55,158 nucleotides of DNA from Polyangiaceae bacterium (lineage in GTDB: Bacteria; Myxococcota_A; Polyangia; Polyangiales; Polyangiaceae). The first letter of the stretch is position 1. Each line of letters begins with the position of its first letter. A program made the translations under genes and the position numbers. Positions 18,201-25,915 of the stretch are shown in pieces. The stretch spans positions 1-55,158 of the forward strand of contig JANXOF010000074.1 in NCBI GenBank assembly GCA_025353725.1, written 5' to 3'. The notes under the pieces are model-generated. The model was given only the letters and a program-made list of their open reading frames with translations. It was not told where the DNA came from and made no database searches.

Positions 18201-21200
18201 TCCACCCGCGGCGTCACGCAGCGCGCCCGAGGCCAACGTAAATGCCTTCTCGGGGTTTCCAAGCGGCCCCTCGGTCACCTCCACGGCTCGCGCGTAAAGC
18301 TCGAGTCGATCGTCCGCGAGAGAGGCATTGTCGATTTGAATCTCGAGAACGCGAACAAGGGCATCAAAGTCGCCGACCGCGTCACATATCGGCCGGAGGA
18401 TTTCTGCCACGTCAGCGCGGACTGCGGCGTCGTCGAGAAGCTCTTCGAGGGCGAGACGCGACGCACGATTCGACGCGTCGAGTTCGAGCGCCGAGCGGTA
18501 AGCCTCGACCGCTTCGCGGACGTCCTGAAGGAGCGTTCGGCGAACGTCTCCGAGCCTCGTCAAAACGACCACACGATGAGCATCGGTGGTGGTGAGACTC
18601 AATTCGGCTTCGAGCGTCTCGGCCAGGTCCGACCACTGCTCGGCCCGTTCGAAGAGCCTCGCAAGCTCCCCGAGTGTGGCTTCTTCGGCGCCAAAGTCGT
18701 CGAGGACCGCGCGGTACGCGAGGATCGCAGCGGGAACATCATCGAGGCTGCCGGCAAGCAAACGCGCCGCGCGAAGCATGTAGGTTTTGCGCGATTCGTC
18801 CGTGCCGCCGGAGTGACGCTCACGGGCTCGAAGCACCTCGACAAGAGCGCTGTGATCGGACGTGCGTACGTAGAGGCGGTCAAGCGCCGTGAGCGCTTCG
18901 TCGTCCGCGGGGTTCAGTTCGAGAGCCGTGTTCCACGCCGCAATAGCCCCCGCGTTGTCATCGAGTTCGTTCTCAAGAACCGCGGCGAGTTGCCCGTAGA
19001 GCACGCGGCGGACCGAAGCCTCATCTTCGAGCGGCGCGTGAGCGGCGAGGACTTCGGCGAGGTCGCGGCTTTTACCGCACGCGAGGTAGATTCGCTCGAG
19101 GGCCCGAAGCGCGGGCAACGCGACGGCGGGGTCTTCGGGTGCGAGACGCAGAATCTGGATGTAAATCGCTTGGGCTCGGTCGCTCGTCGTGTTCGCCGCA
19201 TAAATCGCGGCCACCTCGAAAAGGAGCTCCGCGCGCGGTTGCGGAGCCTCGGCGCGCGCCGCGGCGGTGAGCAAAACGTCTGTCGCATTCTCGATGCGAA
19301 CGAGCCGCTCGGCCAACGCAAGAAAACGCGCGCGCACGTCAAGGTCCGAAGACGCAAGCGGCAGCAACCGGGCATAGGCCTCGAAGGCGCCGGACTCGTC
19401 TTTCAGGCGCTCATCGCGAATGTGCGCAATACGTCGAAGAAGCGCAGGCCGCTCGCTATCGTCGTCCGAAACAAACTCGAGGCGCACCTCGAGAATGCGA
19501 ACGAGCGCGCTCATTTCCTCGTGCTCGGCGTACACAGCTTCGAGCATCACCGCGGCTCGCAGGCGCTCCTCAGGGTGAGCGAGACAACGCTCGACGACCT
19601 CGCACGCGCCGGCATTCGACGCGTCAGCCAAGGGCAAATCGTCGAACGCCTCGAGCGCGCCTTTGGCGTCCCCGAACTGCGTCATGAGAAGAGTCCCGAG
19701 CCTGACTTTCAAGGCCGGCGCGTCGTGTGGACCCGCGACCGATAGCCTTCGCCGGAGCAACGGCGCGAGATCAAACCAACGCGCCTCGGAAACGTAGAGT
19801 CGGTCAAGCGACCTCAGGGCCTCGTCGTGCAACGGCTCCAGCGCGAGCACGCGCTCCTGATAGCCTATCGCCCGCTTCGAATCGCCGCGAATATCTTCGG
19901 CGACAATCGCAACTTCACTAAGGAGTTCAACATTGCGCCGCGGGTCTTCAATCCCGCCGAGAACATGCTCGTAGAGCTTTTCGAGTTCATTCCAATTCTC
20001 ACGCGTCGTGAGGATTTGCTTCAAGCGAGCAAAGGCGCCTTCATGCGCCGGGTCGATACGGAGAATTCGGTCCCAGTAAGGCGCCGCGCGATCCTCGTCG
20101 CCGAGCTCCTCGAAGACCAAAGCGGCTCGCTCGGAGACTTCCCTTTCTGCCGCCGTAGATAGCCCAGACGGCCCTGCGTCGGGCACCGCCTGCGTCAAGC
20201 TCTCGACATAGTCTCTCGTGCGCTGCGTCTGCTGTGCGAGCGTGCCCAACCGTTCCCACAGCTCGGCCTCGGACGGGTGGTCCTGCACCATGCGCGCGAG
20301 GAGTTCGAACGAGGCGTCGACGTCGCCGAGCTTTTCTTTCGCGTTTAAGAGACGCAACTCAAGTGCAAGTCGATCGGCCTTCGAAGCGGTCGTGGCAATT
20401 CTAACCGCGAGAATCTCGCTCTGCTTTTGCCAATCAAGGTTCTCGCTATACGCCTCATCGAGCAAGGCCGCGGCTTTCGCGCGCGTCTCGGCGACCGCCA
20501 GCAGCTCGCGAGCCAATTCAATGACGCGAACGTCCGAGGCGCTGACAGCAGACGCGCGGACCACCGCGGCGAGCGCCTCAAGTGGCTGCTGAGACCCTCG
20601 GAGAAAACCCCGCGCGGCCTCCAGCTCGCGCGTGAGGTCTGGCTCCGAAGAACCCGAATCGAGTCCCTGTTCCAGAAAGAACGAGAGCATGCCCGGGTGC
20701 GCGGGCTGCGCTTTACGTAACCGCTCGAAATAGGGTTTCGCGGCCGCCGGGTCGGCACGCATTTTCCAATGGACCATCGCGATTTGGAGGACCATGCCGT
20801 CTGCTTCTGCAGGCTCAAAACCTTCGCGGGCGAGCTGAGTCTCGTAAAGCGCGACAAGGTCGCTCCAACGCGCGGCGTCCGTGAAGTGGTGGACAAGCGC
20901 GCTCATCGCCTCCCTTGGAGGATCCGCCGAGAGCGCAAAAACGCGCTGGTAAGCCGACATCGCGCGGTCGTTCGAACCGAGCTTTTTCTCGAGCACGCGC
21001 GCCGCCCGCTGCAAGGCGGCGACCTTGTCGTCCACCTGCGTCGACGCCTCCGCGAAGGTTTCGAGCACGCGCACCACGTCCTCCCACTTGTCTTCCGCAC
21101 GGAGGAGTCGCTCGTTGAGGAGAAGCGCGCGGCGATTTTTAGGATCGAACGATGACGCGTCCCTGAGCAGCGCTAGGACCTTGCCGCAAAGCTCGACGCG

Positions 21201-21914
21201 CGCGCGCGACGCGGGGGCCGGCTGCGCGGGTAAGGAAGGTTCCGAGTCGGGCGAAGCCTTCGCGGCGGCCTTCTGCTTCTTGCTCTTCTTAAGACTACGT
21301 GAACTCTTCGGAGGCGGAACCACCGCGCCAAGGTTGCGAGTGGAGTCGCGACTCTCGCGCGCCTTTGCCTCCTTCGAGGTGAGTTCCGAGAGGCCATAGC
21401 GGTACGCGGTCTCTGCCGCGCTGACGAGCAGCGAGCTCTTGAACGACGCGTCACTCGAGGCCTTCGCCTCGGTGAAGTAGCGCATGGCGAGATCTTTCCA
21501 CTTCCCGCGCTTGGCATGCGCACGGCCGAGGACATCCGCCGCGTTGGTGTCGTCGGGACGGAGAACGACCAGCCTTTTGTAGGCCTCGAGTGCCCCTGCG
21601 TCGTCGAGCAAGACATCGTCCCGGAGACTCGCGAGCTCCGCGACGAGCTCGGCCTCGCGCTCACCTCCCCACCGCTTCGCGAACGCCGCTTCGATCGCGA
21701 GGAGTCGTTCAACGGCCTCGTACTCGCCTCGGGCTGAGTGCGCGTACCTCGCGGCCGCGAGCAACTCCGCGAGCGCGTCTTCGCCGAGTTCGTCCGCCTT
21801 CCCTGTTCTTAATGAGGTCGACGCGACGTCAGAGCGCAACTGGCTCCACACGGCGTCATCGTCCGGCTCATCTTGAAGGAGACCGAGAAAGCTACGAATC
21901 GTTGTCGCGGTCAT
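12243..21914 (-). CDS. Giant tetratricopeptide-repeat protein (about 3,223 aa)
   Basis: An uninterrupted 9.7-kb frame encodes a protein built almost entirely of TPR-like helix pairs. Units such as AIAAWNTALELNPADDEALTALDRLY and the recurring 'ALEALDRLY ... W.DL...L' pattern repeat dozens of times, with larger units of roughly 100-110 residues. No signal peptide or membrane segment is seen. A Lys/Ala/Ser-rich basic insert (about residues 205-245) and a Pro-rich insert (about 2975-3015) break the solenoid. Such proteins act as scaffolds; no partner can be inferred. I prefer ATG 21914 over a TTG 12 bases upstream. It heads a minus-strand unit with the acyltransferase and is divergent from the lipid-kinase-like gene. 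Confidence 0.85.
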   Translation of the reverse strand: MTATTIRSFLGLLQDEPDDDAVWSQLRSDVASTSLRTGKADELGEDALAELLAAARYAHSARGEYEAVERLLAIEAAFAKRWGGEREAELVAELASLRDDVLLDDAGALEAYKRLVVLRPDDTNAADVLGRAHAKRGKWKDLAMRYFTEAKASSDASFKSSLLVSAAETAYRYGLSELTSKEAKARESRDSTRNLGAVVPPPKSSRSLKKSKKQKAAAKASPDSEPSLPAQPAPASRARVELCGKVLALLRDASSFDPKNRRALLLNERLLRAEDKWEDVVRVLETFAEASTQVDDKVAALQRAARVLEKKLGSNDRAMSAYQRVFALSADPPREAMSALVHHFTDAARWSDLVALYETQLAREGFEPAEADGMVLQIAMVHWKMRADPAAAKPYFERLRKAQPAHPGMLSFFLEQGLDSGSSEPDLTRELEAARGFLRGSQQPLEALAAVVRASAVSASDVRVIELARELLAVAETRAKAAALLDEAYSENLDWQKQSEILAVRIATTASKADRLALELRLLNAKEKLGDVDASFELLARMVQDHPSEAELWERLGTLAQQTQRTRDYVESLTQAVPDAGPSGLSTAAEREVSERAALVFEELGDEDRAAPYWDRILRIDPAHEGAFARLKQILTTRENWNELEKLYEHVLGGIEDPRRNVELLSEVAIVAEDIRGDSKRAIGYQERVLALEPLHDEALRSLDRLYVSEARWFDLAPLLRRRLSVAGPHDAPALKVRLGTLLMTQFGDAKGALEAFDDLPLADASNAGACEVVERCLAHPEERLRAAVMLEAVYAEHEEMSALVRILEVRLEFVSDDDSERPALLRRIAHIRDERLKDESGAFEAYARLLPLASSDLDVRARFLALAERLVRIENATDVLLTAAARAEAPQPRAELLFEVAAIYAANTTSDRAQAIYIQILRLAPEDPAVALPALRALERIYLACGKSRDLAEVLAAHAPLEDEASVRRVLYGQLAAVLENELDDNAGAIAAWNTALELNPADDEALTALDRLYVRTSDHSALVEVLRARERHSGGTDESRKTYMLRAARLLAGSLDDVPAAILAYRAVLDDFGAEEATLGELARLFERAEQWSDLAETLEAELSLTTTDAHRVVVLTRLGDVRRTLLQDVREAVEAYRSALELDASNRASRLALEELLDDAAVRADVAEILRPICDAVGDFDALVRVLEIQIDNASLADDRLELYARAVEVTEGPLGNPEKAFTLASGALRDAAGGPSLNVWLARVERLAERTQAYGLLVALFRDVREDVQEPDACASLTLRIAELAWTKLDDRLLAKQYFERRLEAAEDDARALLALEQLYEADNEHESLVDILRRRASLANAEETKSALFRKIALVCEVSLGDTDRAIAAYEEMLQSGFDDEQGSEVAAAAATELHRLYATTARWGDLVALYERELVATTLTSSQRATLHQRLGSVHCTELADETRAFESYAEALREEPFHEATLGDLEALMRKPAPSLHAAETLESVYCARLEWARVVHCLEVRIQGTEDALDRRSLLRRLAKVHEDQEGNVAASLEVTARLLAEDPTERSTLEELERLARLANAEARLAEIYASELEKVTSDDPGTALLSFRTGELFEAQRESARALDFYRRAYMFAPEDQRASFEAIDRLLEQGCLAAERATIHRESLAFSTGLEATLATHHLLAKIEEHDLADVDAAVATFQSILDADETDARALDALARLYAQREHFGELASVYRRRAEQGGPPEEEARWRLSLGSLLSAKLKDYDGSIDEFEAVARLVMPAADTPTEVVSETWRSAVTELEALATVPEAQPQKARVVDCLRFLYEQRDDWAQTLSLVPARLALASRVSEKVAVLREAARLHETRGNDTKNAFVCARAAFGLDPEDFELRALLERLAAATERWDELADAYEEACTSASEVPRRELLEALAVLHDERRDDPRGSLRVWERLAKLDPTSVRPLDEIEKLATLLSDWSTVVRVLVARTELVHDGEERAALWRRIGESRRDLLNDVPGAIEAYECALELEPESEFALESLTALCAAVDPARYVTFCERRIALCGAGSEDLKHRLMLDVAKAYDAGLGNRPAAIGAAQKALAAKPSDIETLAHLDVLYTDEKMWPELLVTLRQRAHVESELSARAVFILRAGQLLATELGAFDEALTAFEEVLAQGYDEDAARGVYELGDLHSDLTSRAADTLETGARAAGAYARVANALELRLRTQAEVSDRVLTLRRLAEVYEGPLKDAERAAATLLRALAEDPDVDDLHAETARLSAQLGMPAWERYADVLRGLASECADASVAATRLMRHGTIAEEQLGDLPRAVEAYERAASRTRDSFEILVALERVTQKVGDAGSLARVLERRVAITTEPARRAELYVRLADLHSGPLNDSATALAKLRLALDSVPNHVESCVALETLLTDDACFDEAFEILDSVYRATSRGADLSRLYARRFERATGVEARTQARLGLARVLEESCLDAAAAQRVIEAAVVEGLAEASSLGELARLAEKTGGWSQATDALALALSALTSLETEPSSVALPVVSGSVRGELWGRLGFWRRDRIADPRGAEVAFARALELDAENVEFLRAREGMTREPGRERDRVGSLRLLARLEPAFATRQDFAREAAGLAETVVLDRQLAAETLREWLADFRHRGDAWASGELIRLRESEGDHEEVIRVLLTRAEVECERDRATAKELRHRAAVVLSDSLGDRERASRLYEEILVHDPDDVQAQVRLRALFRVLEKHGELATLLGTLIHRATSSEAKSELRMDLAQLQLEAFASPSASSETLRAILTGDPDHDQAGILLAANYEKEEQFRELADLLGQRATRAGVRGHTEREIDLKLRFAEVLEAHVGDAGAALTAYRNVLSLAPLNEAALSAVSRLAEARGEWELAATALRTWFDVARVDERTRAGEVVALALRFADVCPRSGSDVGVDAVLMLALDAHPDHPEVRARLAAAYEATEKWAELALLLVAHADALRRENPYEPPSVVPAPAGVGARSVPPRGSVPPGSMAPSAAPGPAVPAFVTEEAGLLHRAAHLYLAELQSPELAMTLLERAARLMPHDREGLLRLADAYVAARRHREAAGVLERVIASFGNRRTKDVAPHYHRLGLMLAALGDNEAALVQLDAAFRVDPGAIEVLKDLGMIAFAANDFERAQKTFRALLLQRLDASRVILKGEVFCFLGEISMKQGETAKAIQMLERAVDSETSPAALARARALLQDLKA

Positions 21915-22021
21915 CGGGGGCCGCAACCGTACAACGCGCTAACTTCATTCAGGAAAGCGCGCGTTCTCGGAAGCGTTACCTCGGATGGTACGGACGCCGG
22001 TGGTCGCTTTCAAGCAGACGG

Positions 22022-23113
22022 ATGGCCGAGGCGCAAAAGCGACAAAAAAAGGGCGCCACGCGCGCTCAAGATGCGATAACGACATCGGCGAAGAGCGCGA
22101 TGATGGACAAGACCTCGGCAGGACAGGGCCTCCACATCGTCGTCAACGCGAACGCCAAACGCGGCGGTCGTCGGGTTGCCGCCCAAATTGCGCGAGCCCT
22201 TCCCGCGGCTCACGTAAAACTGACGCGAAGCATCGATGAGGTGGAAGGCTGGCTCCGGACCCGCGTGCTTCCGTCAGCGCCGCGTGCCGTACTGTCCGCG
22301 GGCGGCGACGGGTCTGCCATTTCGCTTCTAAACGCACTCGACCGGACCGTGCCGAAAGATTGCCCTTTTCCTGTCGTAGGCGCCTTGCCGCTCGGCACGG
22401 GGAACGCTTGGGCGCACGCGCTGGGCGCCCGGAAGCTCGACACGTGCATTCGAGCCCTTCAGCGCGCGAGCGGCGTGCCGCCGACCAAGCGCTACGGCTT
22501 ACTGACATGCGACGGCGTGCTCACCTTTTTCGCCGGTAGCGGCTGGGACGCGCAGGTGCTCGACGACTACCGTCTGCAGCTCGAAGCTTCACCCTCGAAC
22601 CGCGTCGCGAAAAGCGTGTGGGGGTACCTCTCGGCGATGCTCTTGAGGACCGCGCCAAAGGCCCTCGTTTACGGTCGCCCGCATGTCCTTGTCGAAAATC
22701 TCGGCGAGGACGTGTTCACGATGTCTGCAGACCACACGCTTGTCCGACTCGCCGGCGTCGGGCGGGGCGCGGTGCTCTATGACGGACTCGCAAGCGTCAC
22801 GGGAGCCGCGACATGCCCCGAGTTCGGTTACGGATTCCGTGCCCACCCCCACGCCGAGCGGCTCTTGGGCTTCATGAGCGTGCGTGTTTACGATCAGTCC
22901 ACGCACCGCGCCATCCTGGACATTCCGAAACTTTGGAAAGGTCAGCACCCCTTGCGAGGGATGACCGACTGGTTCGCCACCGAGGTCCGGATGACGTTCT
23001 CCCGCGCTATCCCACTTCAAATCGGAGGCGAAGCGGTGGGCTCGCGCCGGACCGTCGAATACAAGACGGCAGACCGCGTGGTCGACGCTCTCGACTGGCG
23101 CATGCTCACATAG
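22022..23113 (+). CDS. Diacylglycerol kinase-like (DAGK catalytic domain) protein
   Basis: From ATG 22022 the product is 363 aa. It shows the nucleotide-binding motif SAGGDGSAIS (92-101) and the conserved PLGTGNAWA (123-131) of the DAGK/sphingosine-kinase family, preceded by HIVVNANAKRGG, the usual N-terminal strand-loop. The C-terminal half forms the beta-sandwich domain with a final LQIGGEAVG motif. Members phosphorylate diacylglycerol or related lipids with ATP at the inner face of the membrane. An alternative start is ATG 22100/22103, which would remove a basic 26-residue N-terminal segment. It is divergent from the giant TPR gene. Confidence 0.85.
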   Translation: MAEAQKRQKKGATRAQDAITTSAKSAMMDKTSAGQGLHIVVNANAKRGGRRVAAQIARALPAAHVKLTRSIDEVEGWLRTRVLPSAPRAVLSAGGDGSAISLLNALDRTVPKDCPFPVVGALPLGTGNAWAHALGARKLDTCIRALQRASGVPPTKRYGLLTCDGVLTFFAGSGWDAQVLDDYRLQLEASPSNRVAKSVWGYLSAMLLRTAPKALVYGRPHVLVENLGEDVFTMSADHTLVRLAGVGRGAVLYDGLASVTGAATCPEFGYGFRAHPHAERLLGFMSVRVYDQSTHRAILDIPKLWKGQHPLRGMTDWFATEVRMTFSRAIPLQIGGEAVGSRRTVEYKTADRVVDALDWRMLT

Positions 23114-23137
23114 TCAGAGCCCGCGGAGGCCCGCGAG

Positions 23138-24064
23138 TCACGTTTGCAGGGTGTCTAAAACCTGCATTTGCCACGCTATTTTCGCGAATGCGTCGTCGCC
23201 TGCGAGTCGCTTGACGAGGTGGAGGCCGAGGTCGATGCCTGAGGTGACCCCGCCCGCGGTCACGAGCTGGCCTTCATCGACGATACGTTGAGGCACGCCC
23301 GTCGCGCCGAAACGCGCGAGCTCGTTTATCTTGGTAAGATGCGTCGTCGCGCGCTTGCCGCGAAGTCGCCCCGCCGCGCCGAGAAGCAGCGAGCCCGTGC
23401 AAACACTCGCTAGAATTCGGTTTTCGGGGAACGAGGCGAGCCACGCGAGGGCACCTTTATCGTTCTCTAAAGCGATTGTGCCCGGGCCTCCCGGAACGAT
23501 GAGCACATCGAACTCGTCGAGCGTCGGACGGTACCGTGCGGCCGTGAGCATCGCGCCGAACGCAGACCATACGCGCGAGGGTTCGCGTGGCTGTTCGTCT
23601 GACGTTCGCGTGAGAGCGACCACCTCGCACGTCGTGGTGGGGTCGAATCCCATCAAAGCGATACGCGAAAGCGCATCGAGAGGGCCCACGAGATCGAGCA
23701 GCGTCATGCCGTCGAAGGCGACGAAAGCGAGACGCGTACCCGTGACGGCGTCCGGGTGCACCGCCAGCGACGCCGAGTCGAGTTCGCGCACAGCGTCACG
23801 CGGAACACTTCCGTGAATGTGAGGCATGGGCCCTCGGGGCGTGGTCGCCACATCGACGACGACGTCCAAGCGACGCGGGTCGATCGCGAGCACCCTCAGC
23901 GAAGAGGGCTCCGTGTTCTTAAAATACAAGGCCGCGCTCGCGTGAACAGACTCCTTGTACGAGGCGTGAAGAAACCCCTCGCGAGCGAGCGAAGGTGGCG
24001 CGTAGCGATTGTCGCTCGACCATACGAGTTCTTCGTTGCGAACGACGTGAAAGAGCCAGCGCAT
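23138..24064 (-). CDS. DUF952 domain fused to DJ-1/PfpI (class I glutamine amidotransferase-like) domain
   Basis: The 308-aa protein combines two domains. Residues 1-100 match DUF952 (FHVVRNEELVW, EGFLHASY, LAIDPRRLDVVV, MPHIHGSV). Residues 110-305 match the DJ-1/PfpI superfamily: AFVAFDGMTLLDLVGPLDAL, the nucleophile-elbow strand DVLIVPGGPGT (186-196) and the nucleophile C222 in SVCTGSLLLG, followed by TTHL and VTAGGVTSGIDLGL. The C-terminal domain resembles isonitrile hydratase/transcription-factor-type members, but no AraC DNA-binding domain is attached. Function is unknown; it may act on a small reactive electrophile. It is convergent with the DAGK-like gene, with 24 bp between stops. Confidence 0.8.
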   Translation of the reverse strand: MRWLFHVVRNEELVWSSDNRYAPPSLAREGFLHASYKESVHASAALYFKNTEPSSLRVLAIDPRRLDVVVDVATTPRGPMPHIHGSVPRDAVRELDSASLAVHPDAVTGTRLAFVAFDGMTLLDLVGPLDALSRIALMGFDPTTTCEVVALTRTSDEQPREPSRVWSAFGAMLTAARYRPTLDEFDVLIVPGGPGTIALENDKGALAWLASFPENRILASVCTGSLLLGAAGRLRGKRATTHLTKINELARFGATGVPQRIVDEGQLVTAGGVTSGIDLGLHLVKRLAGDDAFAKIAWQMQVLDTLQT

Positions 24065-24125
24065 CGTTTAGACACTAGCGCGTCCGCGCGAGTTACGCGG
24101 CGTCACCGCTGACGTGCAACCAGAC

Positions 24126-24971
24126 TCAATCAAAAATAGACGCCGCCGCACTCACGGTCGCCGCCTTGTGCAGCCATCGCCCGAGCACTTGCGAGTCGCA
24201 CTCACCTTCGATGCGGTCACGCACTGGCGCTACCTCAAGCCCGCGCGCCTCAAGTATCGTCAAAATACTCTGCCTTAGCGCTGTGAGTTGGCCCTCGGTG
24301 CGACCGGCTAAGAGCCCCTCGGTGCGACCGGCTGACAGCCCTTCGCTGAGACCGGCTGAAAGCCCTTCGCTGCGACTGGTCTCCATCACAGCGCTCAGGT
24401 CGCGGTAACCTTTGCGTTGCAATAGATTCCGAAGCGTGGCTTCGTGAGCGGCTTCGCGATCGTACAACACGTCAAGCGGTACGGCATTTTGTAAAATCCC
24501 GGGGGCTTCGAGCACACCCGCACCGGTGACCTGGCGCATCCGTTTTGCGGGCTCATACACCTCCACGCGGCGCTCGCCGCCGAGGCGCACGACCCAGATA
24601 TGCTTGGTTCCAGCGGCAAGGAGTTCATCAATCTTTGCCCGCAACGCAACTTCGTCTTGGCCAACATCAGCATATTCGACCGCCAAGGGCGGCGCTTGTC
24701 TTGCCCAGCCGGGTTGGTCCTCAATGGTGCCCACAGCAATGTCAGGCGCACGCAACATCCCAGGCTCCGTAGAAATCCCAAGGTCGACCCCGGCACTGCG
24801 CACAATCGGATCGGTTTCCAGTGCCGCCCCTCCCGTTAAGTTACGGGTGCTGCCACGTCGACCGGTTGGGGCACATTGAATGGGATGGCCATTGGAGAGC
24901 TCGTATGGATCACCGGAACGAAGCTGCTCGGCCACAAACGGCCCGGAGTTCTGAGCTGAAAGCCGTACCAT
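24126..24971 (-). CDS. Uma2-type (DUF820) PD-(D/E)XK protein with C-terminal EGLxAGR repeats
   Basis: The 281-aa product has the Uma2 core: APDIAV (D77), PPLAVEYAD (E99) and the helix Lys K113 (RAKIDELLAAGTKHIWVV), which fits a PD-(D/E)XK nuclease fold. The N-terminus is shorter and less typical than in canonical Uma2 proteins. Residues 201-228 are a tandem EGLSAG/EGLLAGR repeat encoded by a 24-bp DNA repeat, as often seen in Uma2 and Rpn-like proteins. Function is unknown; the family is annotated as putative endonuclease. An extended -10-like TGCTACACT lies just before the ATG, suggesting a short or absent leader. It is divergent from the MNT/HEPN pair. Confidence 0.72.
   Translation of the reverse strand: MVRLSAQNSGPFVAEQLRSGDPYELSNGHPIQCAPTGRRGSTRNLTGGAALETDPIVRSAGVDLGISTEPGMLRAPDIAVGTIEDQPGWARQAPPLAVEYADVGQDEVALRAKIDELLAAGTKHIWVVRLGGERRVEVYEPAKRMRQVTGAGVLEAPGILQNAVPLDVLYDREAAHEATLRNLLQRKGYRDLSAVMETSRSEGLSAGLSEGLSAGRTEGLLAGRTEGQLTALRQSILTILEARGLEVAPVRDRIEGECDSQVLGRWLHKAATVSAAASIFD
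24292..24387. repeat. Four 24-bp tandem repeats inside the Uma2-type gene
   Basis: Units start near 24292, 24316, 24340 and 24364. The first two differ at two bases; the last two carry more changes. Each encodes one eight-residue EGLxAGRT unit in the minus-strand Uma2-type gene. Because the period is a multiple of three, copy-number change would keep the frame. Confidence 0.8.
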
Positions 24972-25567
24972 CGTCGAAGTGTAGCAGACCGATTCACTCG
25001 CTCAACACGGGGCTGGGCAACAACCAAGCAGGCCTCGGATGTCAGGTAAAGATTATCGTCGCGTGAATATCTCGCTGTAAAGCGAACCGCACGCATCCGC
25101 ACTCTTCTAACAGGTGTCACCATGGATCGCGGATACCCTTGCTTTGGGGGTCGAGGTCAGCATCGCTTGTTCGCGCACGCCGATGGTCGGACGGTCGTGG
25201 CGACATTGGACTTCCATCAAGTCCGTGCTCTCGTTACCCGGCGGACCCCACCAACGCCTCCGCTGGATGCGGAGGTCTTACGGTTACTTGTCTCGGCAAG
25301 GCCTTCGCGAAGCACGCCGCGGCCGTCCACGCGCTGCGAAGGCGGACTTGGGGATAAAAGTCAGCTTCGCAGCGGATGCGAACGCTGACTTTTTCCAGAC
25401 CGTTCCGTTTTCAGCGGATGCGAACGGCGTTTTCTGCCGACATGTCGCGCCCGCATCAGGTGCGAAGGCGACAAGGCGCAAAGAAACCGCGCCCGCATCG
25501 AGTGCGGTTGCATCTCCGGTCCGCGGTGTAGGTATTGTTCTGCGGGCCGAGTGCTATGTTGCACGCC
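24972..25567. other. Gene-free region between divergent Uma2-type and MNT genes
   Basis: About 600 bp with no frame I can support. Plus-strand frames at 25114-25695 and 25122-25388 are open but match no known domain. Short direct repeats occur near its right end. It must hold promoters for both flanking genes; a TATGTT about 10 bp before the MNT start could be a -10. It may be degenerate accessory DNA. Confidence 0.45.
25370..25426. repeat. Direct repeat of cagcggatgcgaacg, two copies
   Basis: A 15-base unit occurs at 25370-25384 and 25412-25426, 42 bp apart. A second unit, cgcgcccgcatc, occurs twice further right (25449-25509 region). The copies are not separated by similar spacers, so this is not a CRISPR. 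Origin is unknown. Confidence 0.55.
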
Positions 25568-25915
25568 ATGGAAGAGCTGCAACAGACCCCCGCCAGGGTG
25601 CTCGTCGTGGTTCGTGCGTACCGGCGTTTGCTCGTCGATCGCTTCGGAGGGAGGCTCCTCATTGTGCGTATGTTTGGCTCCTATGCACGGGGTGACGCCG
25701 ACGAGAGTTCAGACATCGATGTCGCCGTAGTCGTTCAGGCTCTCACAGAGAGCGAGCGGACCGAGGCCATCGATCTCGCGCTGACAGCATGGAAGGAGGA
25801 CCGCTCTGCAGGACAGCTTTCGCCCCTTGTTTGGAGTGAGCGAGAGTTCGAGGATCGTATTCGCTCGGAGCGTCGTATCGCCCGAGACATTTTTTCCGAA
25901 GGCGTCGTCTTCTGA
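25568..25915 (+). CDS. MNT-type nucleotidyltransferase (antitoxin of HEPN/MNT module)
   Basis: The 115-aa protein from ATG 25568 carries the minimal nucleotidyltransferase signature GSYARGDADESSDIDV, with the GS motif at residues 37-38 and metal-binding D49 and D51. MNT proteins of this kind can AMPylate and silence the adjacent HEPN RNase. The active-site residues are intact. The frame is open upstream to 25535 but the family start fits ATG 25568. Its stop overlaps the proposed start of the HEPN gene by 4 bases (CTGA), as in a co-translated toxin-antitoxin pair. Confidence 0.85.
   Translation: MEELQQTPARVLVVVRAYRRLLVDRFGGRLLIVRMFGSYARGDADESSDIDVAVVVQALTESERTEAIDLALTAWKEDRSAGQLSPLVWSEREFEDRIRSERRIARDIFSEGVVF

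Noticed and set aside
16362-19745. Long plus-strand frames opposite the giant TPR gene
   Set aside because: They are antisense shadows of a strongly repetitive, well-supported coding frame and match nothing.
25370-25510. CRISPR-like short repeats
   Set aside because: Only two copies of each unit, with uneven spacing and no cas genes nearby.
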